A stretch of 64,000 bases of DNA from Flavobacterium sp. MDT1-60 (GCF_014844035.1 NZ_CP062159.1:5456001-5520000); one strand, 5' to 3'. Positions 27,382-35,611 are shown, numbered from the stretch's first letter. The notes: generated by a model not told the origin, from the letters alone. Translations and numbers: made by a program.

Positions 27382-27401
27382 TTTATGATTAAAGTCATAA
27401 A
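27382..27401. promoter_or_regulatory. Candidate Crp/Fnr operator
   Basis: TTTATGATTAAAGTCATAAA: perfect 7-bp half-sites TTTATGA and TCATAAA around 6 bp. Its centre (27391.5) is about 41-42 bp before the start site predicted from the -7 box at 27422, the classic class II activator position. Confidence 0.55.
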
Positions 27402-27421
27402 ATGGAGTTGTATTGTGCATG

Positions 27422-27429
27422 TACCTTTG
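27422..27429 (+). promoter_or_regulatory. -7 promoter box of the membrane protein/hemoglobin operon
   Basis: TACCTTTG fits TAnnTTTG. No TTG at the -33 position, which is consistent with a promoter that needs an activator bound at 27382-27401. Confidence 0.55.
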
Positions 27430-27450
27430 TAGTATAAAAATCTCAATATC

Positions 27451-27738
27451 ATGACACTATATCAAACAACATTCGAAAATTTCAATAAAAATTACATGGG
27501 TTCTGCAGCAATGGCTGTAATTGGTCAAAGCTGTTTAGGCGGCGCAGCTGCAATGTATATTCTTTCACATGGAACCTCTATTGGACAAATGATTCAACTG
27601 GCAATTATTGTATTGGCTTGTGTTTTTGCCAACACTTCAATCCTGGCACAAATGAAACATAAAGTAATTTTTAACCTTATTATTTTAAGCACTATATTAA
27701 GTGTTTTACTAATATTTCTGAATAGTTTTGTACTATGA
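27451..27738 (+). CDS. Small membrane protein linked to truncated hemoglobin
   Basis: 95 residues. Three hydrophobic stretches (about 18-38, 43-63 and 70-94: AAMAVIGQSCLGGAAAMYIL, MIQLAIIVLACVFANTSIL, IFNLIILSTILSVLLIFLNSF). I do not recognise the family. Its stop overlaps the start of the hemoglobin gene (ATGA type overlap at 27735), which implies coupled translation and a shared role, perhaps in oxygen or NO response. Confidence 0.75.
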   Translation: MTLYQTTFENFNKNYMGSAAMAVIGQSCLGGAAAMYILSHGTSIGQMIQLAIIVLACVFANTSILAQMKHKVIFNLIILSTILSVLLIFLNSFVL

Positions 27739-28145
27739 AAAAACAAATAGAAAATAGAGCTGATGTTGAATTTTTAGTACATCAGTTCTATGCTAAAATA
27801 AGAGCTGATAAAGAAATCGGCTTTTATTTTAATACAATTATAAAAGATTGGAATTCGCATTTAGAAAAACTGACTGATTTTTGGGAAACCAATTTATTCG
27901 CAGTAAAAAAATACAAAGGCAATCCTCATGAAGTACACAACGAAGTGGATGCTCATTTTGATGGTAAAATTACTTCAAACGAATTCGGAATTTGGCTGAA
28001 TCATTGGTTTCAAACTATCGATGAACATTTTGAAGGAGAAAACGCAGACACGCTTAAACGCCGCGCCCGAAAAATGAGTACTTTTTTATACATGAGTATG
28101 TTTGAACACCGTAAGAAAATCGCTGAAACTCCAACTGAGATTTAA
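27735..28145 (+). CDS. Group III truncated hemoglobin
   Basis: 136 residues, a 2-over-2 globin. VEFLVHQFYAKIRADKEIGFYFNTII covers helices A-B/C, LEKLTDFWETNLFAVKKYKGNPHEVHNEV gives helix E-F, and HFDGKITSNEFGIWLNHWFQTIDEHFEGENADTLKRRARKM the G and H helices. A histidine in the NPHEVHNEV-HFDG region should be the proximal heme ligand. Such proteins bind O2 or NO. Co-transcribed with the membrane protein under the candidate Crp/Fnr operator. Confidence 0.88.
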   Translation: MKKQIENRADVEFLVHQFYAKIRADKEIGFYFNTIIKDWNSHLEKLTDFWETNLFAVKKYKGNPHEVHNEVDAHFDGKITSNEFGIWLNHWFQTIDEHFEGENADTLKRRARKMSTFLYMSMFEHRKKIAETPTEI

Positions 28146-28182
28146 TTTCACTGATTACTGAGACTGTAAACTGCGACTAAAT

Positions 28183-28833
28183 CTACTTCTCAAAAGCATA
28201 AACCAAAGTAAAATTCTGTTCTGAATTATCTGATTTGATTTCCTCGTAATGCACATTAAAATCTTTAATCAAATCATCAAAATGTAGACTGGCGTGGGTC
28301 TGATTTTTATCCAAAGAAAAATCTCCAACCCTAATATGATCTTTAAAACTGATTCCTTTTTCGTTTCTGATTTTAAAAATCGCTTCTTTGGCACCCCAGA
28401 TTACAGTAAGTTTTTTAATGTATTCTTCAGAAACATTTGGATTTAAATATTCGAATTCGGTCTCCACAAATTTATCCGCTATTTTAAGGATTTTTTCGCG
28501 TTGTAATTCCATATCGATTCCAACCGTTTCATGACTGATGATAATGGCTGCAAAATGATACGAATGTGTAATCGAAATATAATTATGACAATCAAAATAA
28601 GGTTTTCCAAATTCATCATAATGTAAGTCTTTATCTGTAAATCCCATTTCCTGAATCAGCATACGAACGCTCAAAAAAGCACGCTGATGCATCTGAGATT
28701 TCATTCCCTCTAGCCTGCGTTGCGTTTTTTCTTTTAAAACTACTTTGCTCAACAACTCCTCAAAAGATTCTGTTATTTCCCAAATTAAAAGTTTGGTCGT
28801 TTCGTTACACTGTATGGTTTTAAATAAAGGCAT
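28183..28833 (-). CDS. 4'-phosphopantetheinyl transferase superfamily protein (Sfp type)
   Basis: 216 residues, Sfp-like length. The Mg-binding motif is VGIDMEL and the second motif is VIWGAKEAIFKI (WxxKEA); ISITHSYHFAAIIIS is the SHS-like substrate segment. It would convert apo carrier proteins to the holo form. Converges with the hemoglobin gene with a 37-bp gap. Confidence 0.88.
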   Translation of the reverse strand: MPLFKTIQCNETTKLLIWEITESFEELLSKVVLKEKTQRRLEGMKSQMHQRAFLSVRMLIQEMGFTDKDLHYDEFGKPYFDCHNYISITHSYHFAAIIISHETVGIDMELQREKILKIADKFVETEFEYLNPNVSEEYIKKLTVIWGAKEAIFKIRNEKGISFKDHIRVGDFSLDKNQTHASLHFDDLIKDFNVHYEEIKSDNSEQNFTLVYAFEK

Positions 28834-29107
28834 TCGTTGTCTTATTTTTTATGCGGTTTGTTTTTTTAAACCATGTAAGTGATATGAGTAAATATAAATC
28901 CAAGTCTAAAAAATGTCTTTAGTAAATTTAAGCAATTAAAGTCCATTATAAAGAATCTTATATCTCTTATATGGTGAAAAACAATTCACAAACTAATGTT
29001 CTAAAGATTAAGAAATTAAACATTTCACAAATCTTACAGAAATAGTAAAAATTCCAAAGGTATTCCGTAAATTTGCAAAAATTTTACAATATACAAATAT
29101 ACTATAA
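28834..29107. other. Intergenic region between the transferase and ahcY
   Basis: About 270 bp, AT-rich, no gene. A TAnnTTTG box (TAAATTTG, 29068-29075) is 33 bp before ahcY and is its likely -7 element. No SAH riboswitch signature was recognised. Confidence 0.5.
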
Positions 29108-30424
29108 ATGAGTACTACAACTACGCCTTTTGTGGCTTTCAAAGTAAAAGACATTTCTCTAGCGGCTTGGGGAAGAAAAGAAATTGAACTAGCTGAAGCT
29201 GAAATGCCAGGATTAATGGCACTTCGTGCTGAATATAAAGACGAACAACCTCTTGCAGGTGCTCGTATCGCCGGATGTTTGCACATGACGATTCAAACTG
29301 CTGTTTTGATCGAAACTTTAATTGCTCTTGGTGCTGAAGTTACCTGGTCTTCTTGTAATATTTTCTCTACTCAGGATCAGGCTGCTGCTGCTATTGCTGC
29401 TGCCGGAATTCAGGTGTATGCATGGAAAGGTCTTGATGAGCAATCATTTGACTGGTGTATTGAGCAAACTTTATTCTTTGGTGAAGACAGAAAACCATTG
29501 AACATGATTTTGGATGATGGTGGAGATTTAACAAACATGGTTATTGACCGTTTCCCAGAATTGGTTCCTGGAATCAAAGGTTTATCTGAAGAAACTACAA
29601 CTGGAGTTCACAGACTTTACGAAAGAGTAAAAGCCGGAACTTTACCAATGCCTGCAATCAACATTAATGACTCTGTTACTAAATCTAAATTTGATAACAA
29701 ATACGGTTGTAAAGAATCTGCTGTAGATGCTGTACGTCGTGCAACTGACTTAATGTTAGCTGGAAAAAGAGTTATCGTTTGTGGATACGGTGATGTTGGA
29801 AAAGGAACTGCTGCTTCTTTCAGAGGTGCAGGATCTATTGTAACAGTTACTGAAATTGACCCAATCTGCGCTTTACAAGCTGCAATGGATGGTTATGAAG
29901 TTAAAAAATTAAACACTGTAATTGCTAATGCTGATATCATCATTACAACTACAGGAAATAAAGATATTGTTCTTGGAGAGCACTTCGAACAAATGAAAGA
30001 CAAAACTGTTGTTTGTAACATCGGACACTTTGATAACGAAATTGATATGGCCTGGTTAAACAAAAACCACGGTGCTTCTAAAATCGAAATCAAACCTCAG
30101 GTTGACAAATATACAATCGCTGGAAAAGATATCATCATTCTTGCTGAAGGTCGTTTGGTAAACCTTGGTTGTGCTACAGGTCACCCAAGTTTTGTAATGA
30201 GTAACTCATTTACAAACCAAACTTTGGCTCAAATCGAATTATGGAAAAACAGTGCTGCTTACAACAATGACGTTTATATGTTGCCAAAACATTTAGATGA
30301 AAAAGTTGCTGCTTTGCACTTAGCTAAATTAGGAGTTGAATTAGAAACTTTACGTGACGATCAGGCTGCTTATATTGGTGTTCCGGTTGAAGGTCCATTT
30401 AAACCAGAATACTACAGATACTAA
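29108..30424 (+). CDS. ahcY: Adenosylhomocysteinase
   Basis: 438 residues, normal length. Motifs: [47 protein letters not shown]-type (here [18 protein letters not shown]), the NAD-binding [27 protein letters not shown], and the C-terminal [27 protein letters not shown]...KPEYYRY. It splits S-adenosylhomocysteine into adenosine and homocysteine, relieving product inhibition of methyltransferases. Codon use is more GCT/GGT-rich than in neighbours, as expected for a highly expressed gene. Confidence 0.98.
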   Translation: MSTTTTPFVAFKVKDISLAAWGRKEIELAEAEMPGLMALRAEYKDEQPLAGARIAGCLHMTIQTAVLIETLIALGAEVTWSSCNIFSTQDQAAAAIAAAGIQVYAWKGLDEQSFDWCIEQTLFFGEDRKPLNMILDDGGDLTNMVIDRFPELVPGIKGLSEETTTGVHRLYERVKAGTLPMPAININDSVTKSKFDNKYGCKESAVDAVRRATDLMLAGKRVIVCGYGDVGKGTAASFRGAGSIVTVTEIDPICALQAAMDGYEVKKLNTVIANADIIITTTGNKDIVLGEHFEQMKDKTVVCNIGHFDNEIDMAWLNKNHGASKIEIKPQVDKYTIAGKDIIILAEGRLVNLGCATGHPSFVMSNSFTNQTLAQIELWKNSAAYNNDVYMLPKHLDEKVAALHLAKLGVELETLRDDQAAYIGVPVEGPFKPEYYRY

Positions 30425-30476
30425 ATAATTTTAGATTGAAGATTTCTGATTTTAGATTTCTTTAATTACATATCCA

Positions 30477-30517
30477 AACCCTACAAGTTTAAAAAACTTG
30501 TAGGGTTTTCTTTTTTT
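30477..30517 (+). terminator. Intrinsic terminator after ahcY
   Basis: CCCTACAAGTTT pairs with AACTTGTAGGG, followed by TTTTCTTTTTTTT. Strong, plus-strand oriented. Confidence 0.9.
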
Positions 30518-30545
30518 TAATCTAAAATCTAAAATTTTATAATTA

Positions 30546-30657
30546 GGGCGTGCCACCATTTAAAAAAAGGCCTAATCTGCTTTGTGTTCATTTGCCTTTT
30601 CTTAAATGCTGTCTGGCTATACGCGCTACTTTGGTAGCATGCTTCTATCCCTCACGC
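30546..30657. repeat. Degenerate copy of the Bacteroidota GGGCGTGCC...ATCCCTCACGC dispersed element
   Basis: Starts GGGCGTGCC and ends CTATCCCTCACGC, with GGCTATACGCGCTA between them. These end blocks recur in many Bacteroidota genomes around variable centres (recognised from memory, not searched). No coding content. Spans most of the 335-bp gap between ahcY and the coiled-coil gene; the remaining part up to 30759 shows nothing else. Confidence 0.55.
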
Positions 30658-30759
30658 AAAACGGCAATTAAGAACTTCTGAATTTAATAAGATATTTTTT
30701 CATAAATTTTAAAATAAAAATATACATTTGGATTCAAAACCAATCCAAGAACCTAAATT

Positions 30760-31350
30760 ATGAGAAGATGCTTTATTATAGCTTTATTAATAATGCTCCC
30801 TATTCTTGCTTCGGCGCAAACCACCAACATCCAAACGCAAATGCAGCAAGCGAGAGACATGAACAGACAAATGACTGCCCAAAACCAGAAATGGGCAACT
30901 GAGCGAGATAAAGCTGATCGACGATGGGCAGCAATGCAAACAATGACGCGTCAATCAATGAACAAGGCTGCAACAGCTGAAAAAAAAATAGCTAGTGAAG
31001 AAAAGAACAAGCAAAAACTAGAGGAAAAAATCACTAAGTTAAATTCTGATTTAAAAAAACAACAGGATCAATTAAAAACACTTGAAGATTCTAATAGCAA
31101 TCCAAATGATGAAACCCAAAAAAATATAGAAAAAGCGAAAGAACAAATAATAAGATCTGAAGAAAAGCTAAACAAGAGCAAAAGTGAACTGGAAACGAGT
31201 TCTAAAAAAGTTGATGATTTGAAAAAAGAAAAAGAAATTTCCTTAACAAAAAAGATAGATCTTGAGAAAAAGGAAAAAGAAGAAAAAGAGAGAAAACAAA
31301 AACAAGAAGAAATAAACCAGGCACTTTTAAAAAATCTTAAATCGAATTAA
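30760..31350 (+). CDS. Secreted coiled-coil protein
   Basis: 196 residues. Signal peptide (MRRCFIIALLIMLPILASAQ) then a Gln/Met-rich segment (QMQQARDMNRQMTAQNQKW) and about 140 residues of K/E-rich heptads with no other domain. A broken paralogue follows at 31410, so this is a tandem duplication. I do not know the family; it could be a periplasmic scaffold or an envelope stress protein. Confidence 0.65.
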   Translation: MRRCFIIALLIMLPILASAQTTNIQTQMQQARDMNRQMTAQNQKWATERDKADRRWAAMQTMTRQSMNKAATAEKKIASEEKNKQKLEEKITKLNSDLKKQQDQLKTLEDSNSNPNDETQKNIEKAKEQIIRSEEKLNKSKSELETSSKKVDDLKKEKEISLTKKIDLEKKEKEEKERKQKQEEINQALLKNLKSN

Positions 31351-31409
31351 TTAAATTTAGATTTATTTAATACCCATTTCAAACCAGACAATCCAAAAAA
31401 ATATAAAGT

Positions 31410-31908
31410 ATGAGAACACAATTTATTTTATTGTTACTAATGATAATACCTTTTTTGTTTCTGCACAATCTAGCAATCAACAAATGCACCAACAGATAAA
31501 TGCTCAGCGTCAGAGATGGACAAATGACTGGCAAATGCGAACTATGAGCTCTCACTCATCAAATAAAATTCAAACTGCTGAGAAAAATTAGCTAAAGAAG
31601 AAGAAAATAAAAAGAAACTAGAAGAAAAATCCGAAAAATTAAATGCTGATTTAAAAACTAATCAGGAAGAACTTGCAAATCTTAAAAACAACTCAACAAA
31701 TAATAATAGTACTGATCTTCAAAAGGATATCGAAAAATATCAGGAAAAAATAACGAAGTCTGAAGAAAAAATAAATCAAAATAAAATAGACATAGAAGCG
31801 AGTTCGAAAAAAATAGACGATTTAAAAAAACAAGTAGAAACTTTAGTATCAAAAGAAGAAGAAAAAATGAAAAAAGAAGGAAAAACTATATACACCTTAT
31901 CGAAATAG
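31410..31908 (+). pseudogene. Broken paralogue of the coiled-coil protein
   Basis: Reading across two indels gives about 166 residues that mirror the gene at 30760: signal peptide (MRTQFILLLLMIIPF..SAQ), QQMHQQINAQRQRWTNDW, then a K/E heptad coil (KLEEKSEKLNADLKTNQEEL). Frame is lost in the T6 tract 31451-31456 (T7 needed) and the A5 tract 31583-31587 (A6 needed to read EKKLAKEEE). As written it stops after about 24 codons. Confidence 0.75.
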
Positions 31909-31973
31909 CAAAAATGGATGAGTCTTCAAGGAAAAGAAAATTCTAGATAATTCTTTTCACTTTTAATAAAAGT

Positions 31974-31981
31974 TAACTTTG
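31974..31981 (+). promoter_or_regulatory. -7 promoter box of the SMR pump gene
   Basis: TAACTTTG matches TAnnTTTG, 14 bp before the ATG at 31996. Confidence 0.4.
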
Positions 31982-31995
31982 TAAAAATGTGAAAC

Positions 31996-32328
31996 ATGAA
32001 AAACTTCTTCTTTTTAGGAATTGCCATACTATTCGAAATCATTGCCACTTCGGCCTTAAAAAAATCGGAACAATTTACACAACTCATTCCTAGTATAATT
32101 ACAATTATAGGCTATTTTGCTGCATTTTATTTTTTAAGTTTTGCGATTCGAACCATACCAGTTGGGATTGCCTACGCCATTTGGTCAGGAGTTGGAATTG
32201 TTTTAATTACCATTATTGGAGCTGTCTTTTTTAAGCAAATTCCGGATTTGCCAGCCATTATTGGAATTGCTTTAATTATGATTGGTGTTATTGTTATCAA
32301 TGTTTTTTCTAAAACGACGGCGCATTAA
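31996..32328 (+). CDS. SMR-family multidrug efflux protein
   Basis: 110 residues with four membrane helices, EmrE size. FFFLGIAILFEIIATSALKKSEQFTQLIP holds the essential helix-1 glutamate (FE14-type position); GIAYAIWSGVGIVLITIIGAVFF is the family signature in helices 3-4. Works as a dimer that exchanges protons for cationic drugs. Stand-alone, not paired with a second SMR subunit. Confidence 0.92.
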   Translation: MKNFFFLGIAILFEIIATSALKKSEQFTQLIPSIITIIGYFAAFYFLSFAIRTIPVGIAYAIWSGVGIVLITIIGAVFFKQIPDLPAIIGIALIMIGVIVINVFSKTTAH

Positions 32329-32334
32329 GTTAAT

Positions 32335-32392
32335 TTGTTTCAGGTTTCAGGTTACTACAGAACGTGAAACTTGAAACCTGAAACAAAAGGAA
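32335..32392. repeat. Intergenic short-word repeat (GTTTCAGG / CCTGAAAC type)
   Basis: GTTTCAGGTTTCAGGTT is followed by GAAACTTGAAACCTGAAAC, an imperfect hairpin that could terminate the SMR transcript. Confidence 0.6.
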
Positions 32393-32469
32393 CAAAACTA
32401 AAACTTCGCAAGTTTCGGATTTTATCCCTGCAAAAGCTAATCGATATTTGCATTATAAAATTGAGAGAA

Positions 32470-33321
32470 ATGAACACACAAGAAAACATTAATTATAATC
32501 GGATTGCAGATGCGATCGATTATATCAAAACCAATTTTAAAGCGCAACCCAATCTTGATGAAATTGCCGAAAAAGTGCATTTGAGTCCGTTTCACTTTCA
32601 GCGTTTGTTTACCGAATGGGCTGGTACAAGTCCGAAGAAATTTTTGCAATATATCAGCGTTGAACATGCTAAAAAAATCCTGAAAGAAGACAATCAGGCC
32701 ACTTTATTTGACGCTGCTTTTGACACGGGACTTTCCGGAACCAGCCGTCTGCATGATTTATTCGTCAACATCGAAGGAATGACGCCAGCAGAGTATAAAA
32801 ATGGTGGAAAGAATTTAGAAATCAATTTCAGTTTCGCCGAAAGTCCGTTTGGAAATATCATTGTTGCTTCAACTCAAAAAGGAGTTTGTTTTATGGCTTT
32901 CGCCGAAAACGAAGAAATGGGATTTGAAGATCTGAAACATAAATTTCCGAATGCGGCATTCTCTCGAAAACTGGATTTAGTCCAGCAAAATGCCTTATTC
33001 ATTTTCCAAAACGACTGGAGTAAATTATCTGAAATCAAACTGCATTTAAAAGGTACCGATTTTCAATTGAAAGTTTGGGAAACCCTGCTTAAAATTCCAA
33101 TGGGACAACTTTCTACTTACGGTTCCATCGCACATCAAATCGAAAAACCAAATGCTTCACGCGCTGTCGGAACTGCGATTGGAAGCAATCCTGTAGCATT
33201 TTTGATTCCATGTCATCGCGTCATTCAATCCACAGGAGCCTTCGGTGGTTATATGTGGGGAAACACGCGTAAAACGGCTATTATTGGCTGGGAAGGCGCG
33301 CAGATAAATCCTCAATTCTAA
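32470..33321 (+). CDS. AraC-type regulator fused to O6-methylguanine-DNA methyltransferase (Ada without its N-terminal domain)
   Basis: 283 residues from ATG 32470 (MNTQENINYNR); a longer reading from 32371 starts inside a repeat. Residues about 10-105 are an AraC helix-turn-helix pair (LDEIAEKVHLSPFHFQRLFTEWAGTSPKKFLQYI). Residues about 120-280 are the alkyltransferase: STYGSIAHQIEKPNASRAVGTAIGSNPVAFLIPCHRVI has the acceptor cysteine in PCHR. It repairs O6-methylguanine by self-methylation. The Ada phosphotriester-repair Zn domain is missing here, but a similar domain is encoded at 34407. Confidence 0.92.
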   Translation: MNTQENINYNRIADAIDYIKTNFKAQPNLDEIAEKVHLSPFHFQRLFTEWAGTSPKKFLQYISVEHAKKILKEDNQATLFDAAFDTGLSGTSRLHDLFVNIEGMTPAEYKNGGKNLEINFSFAESPFGNIIVASTQKGVCFMAFAENEEMGFEDLKHKFPNAAFSRKLDLVQQNALFIFQNDWSKLSEIKLHLKGTDFQLKVWETLLKIPMGQLSTYGSIAHQIEKPNASRAVGTAIGSNPVAFLIPCHRVIQSTGAFGGYMWGNTRKTAIIGWEGAQINPQF

Positions 33322-33346
33322 TTTACACCCAAAAATGTGTCTCCCG

Positions 33347-33426
33347 AGACGCACTTCAGTGCGTCTAACATTTCGTATTTCCATTCTATGACGACAATCT
33401 TTGCGTAGACGCACTACCGTGCGCCT
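33347..33426. repeat. Two copies of the AGACGCAC...GTGCGTCT palindrome
   Basis: 33347-33366 is a perfect palindrome with loop TTCA; 33407-33426 has loop TACC and one stem mismatch. Related copies are at 7247-7266 and 34373-34392. Confidence 0.75.
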
Positions 33427-33490
33427 GCCTCTACAATAAAAAACGTACAATGATTGTCATGATAAAATTAATTTATATCTAAAATTTTTT

Positions 33491-34204
33491 ATGCAAAATA
33501 TACAATCAAAAATTGCTTCCCAAAATTGGGAAAGCATCACTGAATCTATGCACGAAAATGGATTCGCCATTATTTCAAATGTACTTACCAACGAGCAATG
33601 CGAAGATTTAAAATTCGATTATGATAATCCAAATTTATATCGAAAAACAGTTGTGATGGAACGTTATCGATTTGGTTTAGGCGAATACAAATACTTTAAT
33701 TATCCACTTCCGGATTTGATTCAAAGCATTCGTTCTTCGATTTATCCAAAATTGGCTCCAATTGCAAATGCGTGGATGAAAGTATTAAATATCAATACTA
33801 TTTTTCCAGAAACACACGAGAAATTATTAGAGCAATGTCACGCAAATAATCAACTAAAAGCAACGGTCTTAATTTTAAAATATGGTAAAAGTGGTTTTAA
33901 TACTCTGCATCAGGATTTATACGGAGATGTATATTTTCCTATTCAAATAGTAATCTTCCTAAACGAACCCGATGAAGATTTTACGGGCGGTGAATTTGTT
34001 TTAACCCAACAAACGCCCAGAGCGCAATCGAAAGCGATTGTTTTGAAACCGAAAAAAGGCGATGTTTTGATTTTTACTACTAATTTCAGACCGATAAAAG
34101 GCACAAAAGGATATTATCGCGTGAATATGAAACATGGTGTTAGTGAGATTCATTCGGGTGAACGACATACGTTGGGGATTATTTTTCATGATGCATTGTC
34201 GTGA
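33491..34204 (+). CDS. 2-oxoglutarate/Fe(II) dioxygenase (Oxygenase-NA type)
   Basis: 237 residues. The iron site is HQDLYGD (HxD) with a distal histidine in MKHGVSEIHSGERHTLGIIFHDA; FLNEPDEDFTGGEFVLTQQTPRAQSKAIVLKPKKGDVLIF matches the COG3826/PF09859 family, described as acting on damaged DNA. It resembles prolyl 4-hydroxylases in fold. Its place between Ada-like and AlkB genes supports a role in alkylation repair. Confidence 0.8.
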   Translation: MQNIQSKIASQNWESITESMHENGFAIISNVLTNEQCEDLKFDYDNPNLYRKTVVMERYRFGLGEYKYFNYPLPDLIQSIRSSIYPKLAPIANAWMKVLNINTIFPETHEKLLEQCHANNQLKATVLILKYGKSGFNTLHQDLYGDVYFPIQIVIFLNEPDEDFTGGEFVLTQQTPRAQSKAIVLKPKKGDVLIFTTNFRPIKGTKGYYRVNMKHGVSEIHSGERHTLGIIFHDALS

Positions 34205-34237
34205 TAAATTTAATCTCGCAGAGTCGCAAAGTTTTTG

Positions 34238-34325
34238 TTTCACGCAGATTTTAAAAAGATTTAAGCAGATGTGTGCAGATGATTTATTTGCAGCTATTTT
34301 TTTTTTAATTAAAGTCTGCGTGAAA
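34238..34325. mobile_element. Gene-less relative of the GxxExxY inverted-repeat element
   Basis: TTTCACGCAGA (34238-34248) is mirrored by TCTGCGTGAAA (34315-34325). Between them are GATTTAAGCAGAT and GTGCAGATG words like those of the 43-bp arms at 11943/12444, and a run of ten T. No gene is enclosed, so it resembles a MITE or decayed copy. Confidence 0.6.
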
Positions 34326-34372
34326 AATCAATTTAAATCTTTTAATCTGTGGCAAAAAATCAATCGTTGCGT

Positions 34373-34392
34373 AGACGCACTGCTGTGCTCCT
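34373..34392. repeat. Degenerate AGACGCAC palindrome
   Basis: AGACGCAC, loop TGCT, then GTGCTCCT; two mismatches from the perfect palindrome at 7247. It abuts the 3' flank of the gene-less element. Confidence 0.6.
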
Positions 34393-34406
34393 CTATAGAG
34401 TAAAAT

Positions 34407-34664
34407 GTGATAAAAAATATGACGGAACATAACAAAATTTCAGATTCAGATCTGCGAAATAAAATTAAAAATGCGGAAATTTGCTTTGGTGGAAACCGAA
34501 AACTAAAAATATACGGAAAACTAAAATGTTCTTCAGGGAAAAGAATGAAACGCGAAAATCGGGTTTTCTTTTTATCCGAAGATGAAGCCAGACAAAATGG
34601 TTTCAGACCTTGCGGACATTGCATGAAAACTGAATATCAAAACTGGAAAAATGGACTTATTTAA
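34407..34664 (+). CDS. Stand-alone Ada-type metal-binding domain protein
   Basis: 85 residues. KLKCSSGKRMKRENRVFFLSEDEARQNGFRPCGHCMKTEY aligns with the Ada N-terminal Zn domain (CRPSC...RENV.FY...EA..AGFRPC.RC). Three of the four Ada cysteine positions are seen; the one at Cys42 of Ada is Gly/Lys here, while an extra cysteine lies upstream (AEICFGG). It overlaps alkB by 14 bp, so it is co-expressed. It may sense or accept methyl groups from phosphotriesters in trans to the AraC-Ogt protein; that is inference. Confidence 0.8.
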   Translation: MIKNMTEHNKISDSDLRNKIKNAEICFGGNRKLKIYGKLKCSSGKRMKRENRVFFLSEDEARQNGFRPCGHCMKTEYQNWKNGLI

Positions 34665-35259
34665 TCCGCATACAGACGAAACTACCAATTTGCTTCCGAA
34701 AGACGGAACGGTGAATTATTACGGAAAATTATTCTCCAGAGAAGATTCCAATCATTATCTTGATATTCTTTTGAATACTATTGAATGGAAAAATGACGAA
34801 GCCATTATCTTCGGAAAATTAATTTTAACCAAACGAAAGGTAGCCTGGTACGGCGATTCGGGTTTTGAATATACGTATTCGAATACAACCAAAAAAGCAA
34901 TTCCATGGACACAAGAGTTATTAGAATTAAAAGCAATTATTGAAGAAAAAACAGGTGAAACTTTCAACTCCTGTTTATTGAATTTATATCATTCCGGAGA
35001 GGAAGGAATGGCCTGGCACAGCGATGCCGAAAAAGATTTAAAAAAGAATGGTGCAATTGGTTCTGTTAGTTTTGGTGCAGAACGAAAATTTGCTTTCAAA
35101 CATAAAGAGACCAAAGAAGTTGTTTCATTAATTCTGGAGCACGGAAGTTTATTAGTGATGAAAGACGAAACACAAACCCATTGGCTGCATCGTTTGCCGC
35201 CAACTAAGACAACTTCAAAACCCAGAGTAAACTTGACTTTTAGAACGATTGTAAAATAG
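34651..35259 (+). CDS. alkB: AlkB-family DNA dioxygenase
   Basis: 202 residues. The iron ligands are in HSDAEKD (HxD) and the C-terminal H of THWLHRLPPT; RVNLTFRTI is the RxNxTxR 2-oxoglutarate motif. It oxidatively removes 1-methyladenine and 3-methylcytosine. Coupled to the Ada-domain gene by overlap. Converges with the YjbR gene. Confidence 0.93.
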   Translation: MDLFNPHTDETTNLLPKDGTVNYYGKLFSREDSNHYLDILLNTIEWKNDEAIIFGKLILTKRKVAWYGDSGFEYTYSNTTKKAIPWTQELLELKAIIEEKTGETFNSCLLNLYHSGEEGMAWHSDAEKDLKKNGAIGSVSFGAERKFAFKHKETKEVVSLILEHGSLLVMKDETQTHWLHRLPPTKTTSKPRVNLTFRTIVK

Positions 35260-35262
35260 AAG

Positions 35263-35583
35263 TTATTTCTTTTTTGAAATTACATTTTCATAAGATCGTA
35301 TCAAAGCATCTTCAAACATTTCAGGTCTTGCTTTTGAAAGTTCAACAATTGTCCAGCCTTGTTTACCCCATTTATTTGGAATTGGATAAAAGATCATTTC
35401 GCCTGAAGCACAAAAAACAGATTGATCAATTTCGTTTAATTTTAAAACTGCCCGATTATTTTTTTCATCAAAAGTGGCGAAAATTTTCTTGTTGATGCGG
35501 AAAGAAGTTTTCTCAAAATGTGGTTCTTCTGTTGCATTCGGAAAAGACATGGCTAATTTTCTAAAAGTTTCAATTGAGACCAT
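35263..35583 (-). CDS. MmcQ/YjbR-family DNA-binding protein
   Basis: 106 residues. FRKLAMSFPNATEEPHFEKTSFRINKKIFATF is the YjbR (CyaY-like fold) signature, with the usual EELSKARPEMFEDALIRSYENV-type tail. Function unclear; members are often located near repair genes. Its stop is 3 bp from the alkB stop. Confidence 0.88.
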   Translation of the reverse strand: MVSIETFRKLAMSFPNATEEPHFEKTSFRINKKIFATFDEKNNRAVLKLNEIDQSVFCASGEMIFYPIPNKWGKQGWTIVELSKARPEMFEDALIRSYENVISKKK

Positions 35584-35611
35584 AATCGTTATTTAAAGTT
35601 AAACTTTAATT

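Noticed and set aside
28834..29107. SAH riboswitch before ahcY
   Set aside because: Leader after the predicted start is only about 25 nt, too short for the aptamer.
32371..32469. Longer N terminus for the AraC-Ogt protein
   Set aside because: The extra region lies in a GAAACCTGAAAC repeat and gives residues unlike AraC proteins; ATG 32470 is a normal start.
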